A DNA stretch of 64,000 nt, from contig NC_134991.1 in assembly GCF_050947335.1 (NCBI RefSeq), positions 7,006,001-7,070,000 on the forward strand, in the 5' to 3' direction. The notes under the pieces are model-generated. The model saw only the letters and a program-made list of their open reading frames with translations. It was not told the origin of the DNA and ran no database searches. Both the position numbers and the translations under genes were made by a program. The stretch comes from Megachile rotundata. Its lineage: Eukaryota; Arthropoda; Insecta; Hymenoptera; Megachilidae. Shown piece by piece: positions 36,501 through 48,065 of the stretch (positions within the stretch are counted from its first letter, which is position 1; every line of letters starts with the position of its first letter).

Positions 36501-39500
36501 AACCAAAATCTAGAAATTTCATATTTTCAAATCGAGAGATTTCAGTGGTCCCAATGACCCAAAAAAAGCCATTCATCTTGTACAAAATTCTGCATCATTC
36601 AAACAGACCGAAACGTTATCTTACTATCATAGAATACCTCGTTCACGAGCATTAAAAAATATTTCCATCGCACCGTAAATTGCACAATGTTCGTTAAAAT
36701 TACTCGGAAGTCGACCAAAGGTATCCTGGACAAACGCAAGAAGTCCGTCTTTCTTTATGCGTGGGATTAGCGATGCAAATTTGCACTACCGCGGGAACAT
36801 AATTGGCCGACATTGTGCGTTCGTTAGCCGAGCATTCTGCCACTTATCGGTGCCGCCGCGAAAGGGACAAACGTGAATGGCTGCCTTCTAATTGAAGGAA
36901 TGCCGTTTCCCGGCGTGTCGTCGTTTTCACGCACCGACGGAAGTAACGAGGGAAGAAAGAAGAATGAAATCTCGAGCGTGCCGGAAACGCTTCCATCTGC
37001 CTCTGAGAAACGAACTAAGGAAACCACGCTAACTAAGGGAAAACCATTGTGACCGGTCTTTCAGAAAAAGAACCAACAGCGTGAAAATTTATGTGGGAAT
37101 ACGGGTAAGTAGATTTATGATTATGCATGGAGGTGAACGAAAGGTCAAGATACTGCGTTGATCTCGCGATCTGAACTTAACAATGCTCGTTCTCATTTAA
37201 CAGGAACTATAATTTATTTCTGGTACCTTGTGTAATTCTATGTTTAACAAATGGAACGTAGTTAGAAAAACGTGCAACGTTTGCACGATCATCGAGATTA
37301 ATTTTACGCCATTTTATTCGAGGTTCGATGAATTATTTATGGACGTTTATGTGTAACAAGATTAATTAACACAGTGGGTATGGTATTATGAGTGGGTTGA
37401 TGTGGAACCTTATGTTTGTATAAATACTTGCATATAATTATTCAGTTCCTCGTTAAATATTGGCCTTTGTTATTATACTGTTAATTTAGAACTTGTATAT
37501 TTGTTTTAATTAAATACGATGAACTAAAAATTATAAACTTGTGCAGCCCATATCTTGTCAATGTTATAAAAGTAGCGATGATGTGTTTGGAACAAAATTG
37601 TCTTTATTACTCATTTAGTACATTTTTTTCTAAAATGATTCTTCTTCAGACTCTATTATAAGCCTACCCTCGAAAATGATTAAAAATACGTAAGTACATA
37701 TTATGCGCATATAAAAGTAAATTATTCTAAATTCTGCATTTTACAAAATAGAATTTGTACACAATTTTCCTTCACAATATCATGAATACAATAATTGTAA
37801 TAAATCTGAACCAGGAACCATTTTAAAGTCCAAAAAAATATTGCAAAATATTTAAGTGAAATTGCTACACCGAATATAGCGTGTTCCTCTCGTAAAATCG
37901 CGTTAAGCTCAAGAAAGGTCAGAGAACCCTTCAAGACGATCGCCAGTATTCAAGTTTCTTAAAGTTTTACGATCACTCGTGTGTCTCGAGTGTGTTTTAT
38001 ACCGCACAGATCCGAGTGCGGCCAAAGGGAGAAACGCAACTGGGCCAGCCATGACACCGAGACGTCCGAAACGATAAAACAGCCGCCGCTTCGTTCCTTC
38101 TTTCAGCTATTTATCCGCTCTCACGGGTATAATTAATATCATTATTGTGATGTCAACCGAAGGAAACGGTACGAGCACGTCGAGTGTGTGTTACACGAGT
38201 AGTATATATGGCGGCTAGACAAGCTACCGGGATATGCTAAATACGATCAAACAACGTTGTTTTATGCTAAGTGACCCCTGTCACGTCGAGAAAGACAATG
38301 CCGGCTGTCTGCTATCCGCGAAATGCATCGGATGTGTACTTGAGGGTAGGAACCTTTGCTTCTACCTTTCTCTTTTTCTCTTGTTCCCTTGTAACACCCT
38401 TGCATATTTTATCAATTACTACATTTTATATTAGTCACATTGTGAACTTGTATTAGTATATTAGTTTACTTTTAGTTAGGTGTTAGCTTCTTTCATATGT
38501 TCATTTTCATTTGTAAGGAATGTCAAATGCACTTGCTCACTGAGCAATAATTTTAATTCTTTGAACAGTTGATGAGAACCATACCGCTTGGAGGTTATGT
38601 TAGCTAAACATAGAATATGTGGATACGTGTACGTATCTTAGAAAATGTGGATTACAATGGCCTATTTGATCTTGTAAAACCTTATGATTGTGCTCAAACA
38701 TTTCAGTACGATTCACATGAATTCAGCATTACAAAATATCAAGGCAAAAAAGTATGGAGACATAGTATAACGAAATTGAGATAATTCTAATTCATCAAAC
38801 CAGATCAGACAAAAGCTTGAAATATCTCACGAATTTTCTCAACATTGGACGTAATACATTTTGTAATGAATAAGAAAATGAATACTAAAATAATAGTACA
38901 AATTTGAAAATTTAATGTCGCTTAAAAAACAAGGTAAATCTTGCAAAGATCAGTATCCATCAAAGTTAAGCACAATACAGGAAGTGTTTCCAAATGCTGC
39001 ACGGAACATGACCCGTACATCGAGACACGAACGAGACCATGTCTACAGAATCGATCTTCGTAATCCTTGGTTCGTGAAAAGGAAGTGCACCGTTGCAGTT
39101 GGAAAGTTGCATCTGCTTGGACGAGCACCGCGTGACAAAACAATAGAGCTGACATTTCTTTTCGAGTGCTCGAACGAATGCAGTAAGAAAAAAGTGCGCG
39201 ACAGGCCGTGGATATAATGATACGAAGATCTCTGTCCCGTGATAATATATCGATAGGTGTTCGTGGCTAACGAGGTACCTGGATCATGGGTCGAGCGTGC
39301 CAATCGATTTGACACGCACTCGAGATCTCAGGGCGCCGAATAATCGCCTCTCATCTTCGCCGACGACGTCTTAACGAGACGACAAAGAGGATCGTGCTGC
39401 GGAAGCGTCTTCGAAACTGTAACCCATTTTCCTGAACACTCCTAATTCCTTTTTAGTCGAATCGAACCACAATGAGGCGATCCTTCGATTCTGTGGCGAT

Positions 39501-39685
39501 TTATCATGTCGTAACGAGACACTCTTCGAGGTTCGTAGTTGCAAGACCTTCTTGGGCTTCATGGGAGAATTTTCTTATTTTTGTTTAACGACTGCGTCAG
39601 GTTCATTACGATCAAATATACATATCTATTTTTGGTTTTAGAGTGTAGTGAAATTAAACTGGAAGATTCTTACATCTCCACACTT
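36501..39685. other. unique noncoding sequence
   Basis: CpG-rich parts at 36770-37030 and 37960-38240 have short overlapping frames without recognisable domains. The 100-codon frame at 38915-39217 is opposed by minus frames and is not recognised. A POU octamer is at 36773-36780. No gene is called. Confidence 0.45.
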
Positions 39686-40310
39686 TGGATTCTACAAATT
39701 CTCAATTTTTCGAATTGTCTAACCTCAAAATTCCTAAGTAGCAAAATTGATAAATTCCTAAATTTCCAAATCTCCAAATTTTCACTTATCTGAATTTCTA
39801 AAACCCCAAGTTCCCACATTCCCAAATTCCTAAATTTCCAAATTTTCAAATCCCCAAATTCTCACTTGTTTGAATTCCTAAAGCCCAAAATTTCCACATC
39901 CCCAAATTCCTAAATTTCCAAATTTCAAGATCCTAAATTTTCATATCCCCAAATTCCTAAATTTTCAAAATTCTAGATCCCTAAATTTCCACATCCCCAA
40001 ATTTCTAATTATCGAAATTTCTAAACTCCCAAATTTCCAAATCCCCAAATTCTCACTTGTCTGAATTTCCAAAACCCCAAATTTCCACATCCCCAAATTC
40101 CTAAATTTCCAAATCTTCAAATTCTCACTTGTTGAAATTTCTAAAGCCCTAAATTTCCACATCCCCAAATTCCTAATTATCAAAAGTTCTAAACTCCCAA
40201 ATTTCCACATCCCGAAATTCCTAACCTCCCAAATGTCTAAATCCCCAAACTCCCCAACCAGCAACTTTCCAAAGTCCCAAATCCCGTTCTCATCGCTCCA
40301 CATTTCGATT
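39686..40310 (-). repeat. octamer-register repeat block, G-rich strand on minus
   Basis: Dense CCCAAATT/TCCTAAAT units. The sub-motif CACATCCC falls at 39895, 39990, 40086, 40158 and 40206 (spacings 95, 96, 72, 48). TCACTT falls at 39782, 39862, 40053 and 40125 (80, 191, 72). Only one 1-bp slip separates all of these from exact multiples of 8. The 118-codon minus frame is a repeat translation. Confidence 0.9.
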
Positions 40311-42745
40311 TCATTTTCCATTACCCTTGAACGATTTCAAGTTCACCTTTGAACCTTGCCAATGCCGCTTAAGCCTCGTTCGGTCCGAGTGTTAAATGGA
40401 AGACATTAAGGGACACGGTGGACAGGGTTAACAGCAACGCGATAAATTACTATAGCTACACTTGACAATACTACGAGCAGCGAGTGATTCATTGCTTGTT
40501 CTTGACAATGGTGGTTACTTTAACGATGCAACAAATTCTCGATGCACAATTAATGCCCTGTCTCTTCCCTTTTCCTTGTTTCACTGTTCGATTCGAGTTC
40601 ACCACGTTTTCCACCGGCGCGAATTCTATTATGAACCTTAATGATATTCCGAGAGATCTCCCGCCGGATTAGGAATAGAAAACGCGTGTGTTTTCTCCGT
40701 GAGAGTTTTCCACGGTACCGTGAACTTCAATTTACGGAGATTAGAAACTGCTTCGCGGAACAACGCTAATAGACCAGCCACTCAAGATTGGTCGCGAAAT
40801 TTTTCAGTCAAGAGGTTACACAGGAAGTTGCAGTTTGCTCTGATCGTTTCATACCTTGTGCAAATTGGGATCTCAAGGATTTTAAATATGTGGAGTCACG
40901 GGATCATCTTGCATATTATTTCATTTTTATAACAATATATTAATTAGTAGATATTCATTTAATATTTTTTAGTTATTTGTACATTAAATATCCTTTCATA
41001 GTTTCTTCTAAACAATTTTCAGTTATTTTGTGCAAATAAATTCATTTACTATCCTTTCGTTCCATAGAATTGATAAACCACTAAAGATTCTTCACATATG
41101 TCTTCATATGTCTTCATATATGAAGACTTGTTCACATATTAATTATATATATTAATTAAATATTGCAATGATGCTCAACATAAATAGTAACTAAAAAATA
41201 TAGTGCATAAGATTTTTGCTGATCTTATTTTTATTTTAATAATTCCGTTTTTATTCCACCCTTTAAGGGTGAAAATAACACAAGTTGCTGCAAGTCTCAA
41301 AAATAAAAAATGTAGAATATTAATCTTTTATTGTGTCTAGAACTTTGTATTAATTTTATCATACATGTGAACTAAACAAAGACAATCGAGGACTTTGATA
41401 CAGTGTTTTTTTTTTGTCTTTTCGAACACGGTTCGATTCCGATTTAAAAAATCGTGGCACGTCGAGCTCCTTGTATTCTAAAGCAGTGGCCGTCTGAATT
41501 TCTGACTCGTTCGGTCATAAATTCTCGACAGACAACAGGCGCAAGTTTGTTCGCAGGGTGAATTATGAATTCCACTCCCTGGCAGGACCCCTTTATTCTT
41601 CGATCTCCTTTGAGGAATCGTCGAAAGTCCTTTCGTTCGTATTGTAGCCGGCAAGGCTGTTACATTCTTTCCTTCTTCTTCGTCTTTTTAATTTGACCCT
41701 GTAAATTCCGGTTAGATAGAGTCCTTCGGGATTCGCAAAAATACGAGTGAAGGTGAGAAATTGGTAGCCATTATTTTCTTAAATTAAGTTTAAGTCGCTT
41801 TCTTAAAATACTTCGGTTTCTTAGTTTAACTTGTTTTGTTCTTTTAAGATTGAATCAGTATTTTATTCTCTTCGTTTAAATCCTTGCTTTGTTGTACTAA
41901 TTTAAAGATAAATTGTCTTGTTCCGTTAATTTAAGATTAAATCGTCGTTTTCTTAAATTTGGAATTAATATAGCATTCAGTCTTTGAATTTTTGTGGACA
42001 TCAATTAACCTATAAGCTACTTGTAATTTCTTCCAGAAAATGTGATATGAAAGAATATTTCTGTCTCTGAAATATTTGATCAAATCTTATTATGATATTA
42101 AATGTGAAAAGTTAATATTAGACCTTAAAATCTCCAAAAAGAATTTTTATGTCGAATGCTTGTTTTCTGACAATAAGGTAAATATTAAAAGACACCTTTT
42201 TGATACCAATCATTAAGATAACCCCAATATCAGTGAATATTAAAAGAGTTTTAAAAAACTCCACGATTTCCAAATATAGTTATGGAGTATAAAGAATGTA
42301 TAAAACATACGATAAAATTAGGTCATTGAAAGACGCATGCTATTTCAGATCAGTAAATATGAGATCAAGAATGTAGTTACGAATCTGTTACTCTTATCTC
42401 GAGTACATATCATTATTTCTTACATCAGAGATAAAAAGCAATGCAATGAAACTCCGTTTTTCTTTCCTCACGATACGTAATGCAACGATCTTCTGACGTT
42501 TGATGATTTACACTGCTACGTTGCTGACAGTTTGTAAGCAGAACTTTGATAAACGAAGGGAATAGAAATAACAGCTAGATCTGGGTCCAGATTCGTCTAG
42601 ATTATTATTAGACTAATGTTTATCGCATTCCATCTCTGGGTCCCTATTTAGGGCGTGCCCGAAATGCATGTGTTGCATTTTGACGATACATTGATTTTTA
42701 TTTGTCAACTTTTGTAGGGAAGAGAGATTTATTCATTTTAATACG
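40311..42745. other. unique noncoding sequence
   Basis: No gene recognised. A perfect 18-bp palindrome GTCTTCATATATGAAGAC lies at 41110-41127. GGTTCGATTCC at 41430-41440 resembles a tRNA B box, but no tRNA fold exists around it. At 42640-42690 there are two small adjacent hairpins. Confidence 0.45.
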
Positions 42746-43095
42746 CGATTTTAAATTTGATAATTTTAACTCTTGATAAGTTTTTAATTTTGATAATTTT
42801 AGTACTTGATAGATTTTTGAATCGGACAATTTTAATACTTGACAGGTTTTTAATTTTGACAATTTTAATATTAGACAGGTTTTCAATTTTGACAATTTTA
42901 ATATTTGACAAGTTTTTAAATTTGACAATTGCAGCACTTGACAAATTTCTAAATTTCACAATTTTAACTCTTGGCAAATTTATAAATTTAACTACTTTAA
43001 CATTCGACAAATTTAATTTACTAATTTTATCACATTAGACAAATTTCTAAATTTGACAATTTAGCACTCGACAAGTTTTTAAACTTGCCACCATT
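42746..43095. repeat. 33-bp tandem repeat, about ten copies, open on both strands
   Basis: The TGACAATTTTAA anchor falls at 42758, 42791, 42824, 42857, 42890, 42923, 42956, 42989 and 43022, exactly 33 bp apart each time, then 32 bp for two more decayed copies. Because 33 is a multiple of 3, the plus strand is open for 93 codons and the minus strand for 79-90 codons in two frames, each giving an 11-residue peptide repeat. I see no initiation or splice context supporting expression. Confidence 0.9.
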
Positions 43096-44314
43096 TTAAA
43101 TTAAATTATATATTTCTAAAGTACATAGCTACCGAAAAACCTCAGTTGTTCTGCAAATACAGTGGAGATTAAAATATTCTGCTTCCAAATAAGGGACTGT
43201 GCTGCCCAGAATTTGATTTGCAAAAAAATGAACCGTGAAAAAGTATCCTAGTTGAAGGAAATTACGAGGGTTTGCTTTCTCCTATTTGGATATCCAGTGT
43301 CTACTCAGAGGGGTTCCATTTGAAACCAAATATTTGAAGAGGCACGTTCCAAGGGTAAGGCATCTATTTCTACACGCATAATCCATGGAACGTTGGCATC
43401 TTTTCCTGAAAAAGCAAGTGAGAGTTCCTTTCGATTTCGGTACTCTCACGGTATTTATCTCTTAGCTATTTTAAAACTTGTTATAGAAAAATGATACATG
43501 ACAACGAAACCTACTCACTTCGCTTTTGATCTATGCACTTTGCATTTCTTCTATTATTTTAATACGATGCGTTGGGTTTATATTTTGTTCCAAACAAAGC
43601 GAACAAAGTAGAAAATTTTCTGATAAGAGAAATGTAGACGAATATCAGAGGATATACAAATCTGAAGATACATCTAAAGATATATCTGAAAATATAATAC
43701 ATCTGAAGAATTACATACCATAATTTCATCCAGTTCACCAATTCCGTTTACCAATTTCGTTTCTATGAAAGAAAAAATTCGTTGCTATAAAATTGAAACT
43801 GTTGATCAGCAGTCAACGTCATTTCCAGGACAAACACTGCTTTATGCACTCAACAGCGTGCAATGTGAGGAATACGAGACGAGTTTCTCGCGCCAGGAAA
43901 AGGACCCTATATATTTAATCCATTGGACGTTTTACAGCTTCTCGGTACTGTGTTTACGACCGAGCAATACCTCCTTCGTTTTATCATATGTATAATGATC
44001 CCTCTCGATGTGTAAAGATCCGCTTTCCAACCCTCGAGTTCGTGACCTCAAGGATCAACCCTCGACTAACCACCACGTGTGCGTTTCACAATGGCCCCTT
44101 TGTAAAAGTCTTTACTAGTTAACTTTATGAACGACTAATTGTGAACTCCTTTCAACAGCTCCGAACAATTGCCTACGGTATTTGAGAACTGCGATTTATT
44201 CTCTGTTGAAATTTCATCGACCAAAACTCATTAAAACAATTGACGCAAGTGAAACGTTAACTGAATTGCTTTCAAAGGTAAAACATGTTACATGTTTCAA
44301 AGTTTCACGAGGTG
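43096..44314. other. unique noncoding sequence
   Basis: Short frames (43526-43723, 43765-43995, 44182-44367) have no recognisable domains. No gene is called. Confidence 0.45.
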
Positions 44315-44318
44315 AATA

Positions 44319-45181
44319 TGTTACCGTGAAAGACCGAAATCTGGAGAATGTTGACTTTTACCGGTGAATGTCAACATTCACATAGTCGCTTGGTGTATGT
44401 CCGAAATATTTGCTAAATACCCTTATTTCCGACCTACACCGGTAAATGTCGACATTCACCATGCACTAATGGTGAATGTTGAACATGTCGGAGATTTATA
44501 TTTTCTTCTCCGTAATTCAGTCACTATAAAACGTCACAAAAGGGTGACGTAACTTTTTCGCCTCTTTTTCTAAGAGGAGTGACCAAGAACTTAAAACACA
44601 GTACATTCTAAGCGTACGTGTTCTTCCTCCGTGGCCTATTCTGGCGTAAGTTTCATATTGTATACTGAACAATTCTTCATTGGTAACATAATACTGTATA
44701 TTCGTTTCCCCTGATTTTAATGGTACAATTAATTTCCTTTCATCATTAATTTTTAAAACGTCAAAACGTTTTAATCGTCTGTAATCCAAAGGAGTGTTAC
44801 ACTTAGTTTTAGCAGAAATCACTTCAGAAAGTATTTTAGAGTACTTTTCTTGATAAAAATAAAAACAATTGTCTTCTCGTTTACTCGTAATTAATGCATT
44901 TAACTTTTCAGGAAAAAGATCACGATTTACTGCAGAATCCATTCAGTATGAATTATGGTATTGGAAAAAAAAATTAAGAAAACGTTGCTCGCATCATCAA
45001 AGTTTGCATAAGATTGACAAAGCTGACTGACTCCCAGCAGAACACAGGATTTGGCGGGACAGAGCCAGTCGCTTCTTTGTCGGCTCCTCTCTTTTGGACC
45101 TTCACCAGAGCATATCTCTGTGATTGTCGACATTCACCGGTGAAAGTCGACATTCTTCAATTTCGGTCTTTCACGGTAACA
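44319..45181 (-). mobile_element. Ginger/KRBA2-like DNA transposon derivative, complete ends
   Basis: The element is 863 bp long. Its terminal inverted repeats are about 60 bp, begin TGTTACCGTGAAAGACCGAA at both ends and differ at a few bases plus one indel. It is flanked by the 4-bp duplication AATA at 44315-44318 and 45182-45185. TG...CA ends with a 4-bp duplication and an integrase-type coding remnant fit the Ginger group of cut-and-paste elements. The subterminal regions hold repeated GGTGAATGTCGAC half-sites (44346-44484 and 45126-45155), several arranged as palindromes. The coding remnant on the minus strand covers only the front of the protein, so the element is internally deleted and non-autonomous. 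Confidence 0.8.
44517..44942 (-). pseudogene. truncated integrase-type transposase, KRBA2/SCAND3-like N-terminal part
   Basis: A 141-residue frame starts at an ATG at 44942, about 240 bp inside the right end of the element, and ends at 44517. Residues 20-90 have the layout I recall from KRAB-A-domain-containing-2-like/SCAND3-like integrase proteins of arthropods: a charged helix with EKYSKIL, then DYRRLKRFDVLKI, then a lysine-rich strand and a YYV(T/H)xEE segment. The integrase zinc-finger start GHGGR is at residues 103-107. In relatives one or two His precede it; here those positions read Tyr (Y96, Y99), so zinc binding would be impaired. After about residue 110 the similarity stops and an unrelated 30-residue tail runs to the stop, as expected from an internal deletion. 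The catalytic DDE core is absent, so this cannot be an active transposase. Family assignment is from memory of the motif pattern. Confidence 0.75.
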
Positions 45182-45185
45182 AATA

Positions 45186-47395
45186 CATATTTTGTAGTAG
45201 AGATGAAAGTTAAAGTTGGAGTTAGGGGGAAAATTCGAACTTTTGGGATTAACTTATTGTGTGGAATGTAATAATATATTCTTGAAACGTGATCCTCATC
45301 CTTGGTCCTTCGGAATAGGTTTTCCTAAATATTATATCAGCTGTTTGACAGAATAGGGTGAGTAAATATCCGAAACTCGAAATGAAGCATTTTTAATGGA
45401 AATATCAGAAAAATGGGCGTTGCTTTTCTGACAGAAATTTCCTCAACATCTACAAATATAAACCCGATATAATCTGAACACAATCTGAAGACATTGTACA
45501 TGTATTAACTTTAACCTTCTACAGAATTTTATGTCTAAAAAATTCTCATAATCAACATAGTCTACTATTCTCCTTTTATTTCAAATAATCCAAGGTCAGA
45601 TGCTTCATACCAAAACTCCCATTCCTTAAATGTCCCATCATAAAAAATATCTCCATCATAGAATCGCTTTTGAATCACCGATTTATTCCACAGTCGCGAC
45701 AGGAGCCAAAGAACAGATGAAACAGTTCTCGAACAGTCCCTAACCGAGCGGCGATTTATCGCGATTGCCAGTCCACTTTTCAACGAGCTTTATTAATTCC
45801 AGGCCACGAAACAATAGGACGAAATCACGTGGAGCCACGGCGACAGACAGACGGACGGTCGAACAATGCTAGGATCGGCGAACGTGGCAGCACGACACTT
45901 TGTCACGCAGAAATTGTGCACGCGCGTTCACGAAGAGGCATACACACGATGGCGCCGTTTCGAAGAGGGATGCCCCGCCGCTGTTTCTCGATGTGCGTCG
46001 TGCCGGAAATAATTTATCGGCCGCCCCGTCAATAAATAATTCGTACGCCAGGACGGTCGGTCGTCTTAAGAAGCGCTAGGGTGTGACTCGCTGACGCACC
46101 GCCGCGAACACCCGACAACAAAACGATATTAAAATGCACGCCGATGCCTCGACCCAGGGACGTGCCCTTTCGTCCTAGCTGTTTTCCTTTCTTCGCCGCC
46201 CTGGGAATCGTTCGGAGAACACGAAGGGGTGTTTTGTGTTGAGGAACAGGTTTGAGGTTAAATTTTGATAATTCGTTTGATGTTCATTTTTCATTTTTTA
46301 GTGGATATGTTTATAATTGTATGCATCGGGAGATTTCAGGTGTGGATCACATTCATACATGAAAATTGTTGACATTCTTGAAGGGTCAGTTTCTTTTTGT
46401 ATCTCGAGAGAATGTTGAGGAAAGTGGATAGAAACGATGTCTATATAATCAGTCTATACAAACGAAGTATACAATCTGTACAACTCGGAGAAGGTTCACA
46501 GGAAAATTTGTGGAACTACATTTCAAATTAAATCTACATTTACCAATTAAATCTTCAAGGTTCGGGAGATGAAATATATTATAGTCAAATGATAATACAT
46601 GTAGTTTAAGCGAATCATTCCTGTCAGTCAATAAAATTCAGCAAAAACAAATCCACACACAATTTCTATAAATCAAAGAATAGATACAAAAGACAATTTG
46701 TGAAGTTACAATTTTAAATCAGTTAAATCAAGATTATGATCAAAAGGCTCACAAGACATATTGAATAGAAGATTTTCTTTTACATCACATTTTAACTCAA
46801 ATCTATCTATCAAAAAGATTGAACACAAGGTCACAAGTTCAACCACAAGGATTGAATATAATTTCAGCAAATTCAGATGAGAAAGAGTATAAACATATAA
46901 AAGTCAGGGTTGGGAAGTATAATCTTTAAGTTTTGAAAGAATTATCTGTGTATACTCATTTCTAGAGACAGAATTGTAACATGTCTCCGTCTAAATTCCT
47001 GACAAACCCAAGACACTATGATCGCTATCTTAGACTCTCCGTGAAGATAGCACTGTTGGCGATTGAAGACGCTCATATGAAAAACTGTGACACGCACCGA
47101 GCAGACAACGGCGCGCCTCTAAACACGACGCAGAAGATAAAGAAAAGACGAAAAGCATAAAGGTGAGTATCCCTGCGAGAACCAAAGCGTGCATCTTCTA
47201 CGTCGACAAAACTAGAATCGCACGTGGGTGGCAACTTGAATCTCGCGATACCTTTCTACGCATTACTGAAATCCTGTTGCGTTTGTTTTATAATCAGCAT
47301 AAATCTACGAGGGTCCCTTTTATAGGCCCTTCGATAAATTGATCGTATAAATTTCATTCTTCTTTGAGGAGTGGTGGGCTTAAGTTTGTGATGTG
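45186..47395. other. unique noncoding sequence, CpG-rich at 45790-46220
   Basis: The CpG-rich stretch holds a 68-codon plus frame (45829-46035) with no recognisable domain and contains GATGGCGCCG and AATAATTTAT cores. The rest is AT-rich. No gene is called; a conserved regulatory block is possible. Confidence 0.4.
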
Positions 47396-48065
47396 AGGCT
47401 TGAAGAGTTTTTAATTTTTAGGTGTGGGAAAGGAGGAAAGTTTTGGAGGAGAAGCTTAAAAATTTAGGGGTGTACGATATTTGAGAATTTGGAGATTTGG
47501 GGATTTGGGACGAGAAGAGTATGGAAATTTGGGAAGGTGGAAATTTAGGAATTTGGAGGTCTGGGATTTGGAGAATATGGAAACTTGGAAATTTGGGGAT
47601 TTGGGGATCTGGGGATTTGAGGATCTGGGATGTGGAAAGTATGGAAATTTGGGAATTTGAGGATTTGGGATGTGGAGAATATGGAATTTCGAGAATTTGG
47701 AAATTTGGAAATTTAGGAATTTGGGGATTTGGGAATCTGGGATGAGGAGAGTATGGAAATTTAGGAATTTGGAAATTTGAGAATTTGGAGATTTGAGGAT
47801 CTGAGAATTTGAGGATTTGGGATGTGGAGAATATGGAATTTCGAGAATTTGGAAATTTGGGAATTTGGGGATTTGGGAATCTGGGATGTGAAGAGTATGG
47901 AAATTTAGGAATTTGGAAATTTGAGAATTTGGAGATTTGAGGATCTGAGAATTTGAGAATCTGGGATGTGGAGAATATGGAATTTCGAGAATTTGGTAAT
48001 TTAGGAATTTGGGGATTTGGAGATATGGGATGAGAATATGGAAATTTGGAAATTTGAGTATATGG
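47396..48065 (+). repeat. octamer-register repeat block with about 150-bp higher-order unit
   Basis: Units such as GGAATTTG, GGGATTTG and GGAAATTT recur. The landmark TGTGGA(G/A)A(A/G)(T) lies at 47631, 47671, 47823 and 47967, with spacings of 40, 152 and 144 bp, all multiples of 8. The last three copies share about 140 bp of surrounding sequence including GAATATGGAATTTCGAGAA. Minus frames of 231 and 205 codons are Pro/Ser/Gln/Ile/Phe-rich repeat translations and should not be annotated as proteins. Confidence 0.9.

Noticed and set aside
41110..41127. Perfect 18-bp palindrome GTCTTCATATATGAAGAC
   Set aside because: It lies in AT-rich sequence with adjacent CTTCATAT copies, so it likely arose from simple local repetition; no function is claimed.
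41430..41440. GGTTCGATTCC, a perfect tRNA B box
   Set aside because: The surrounding bases do not form a T arm of five pairs, there is no A box upstream and no acceptor stem.
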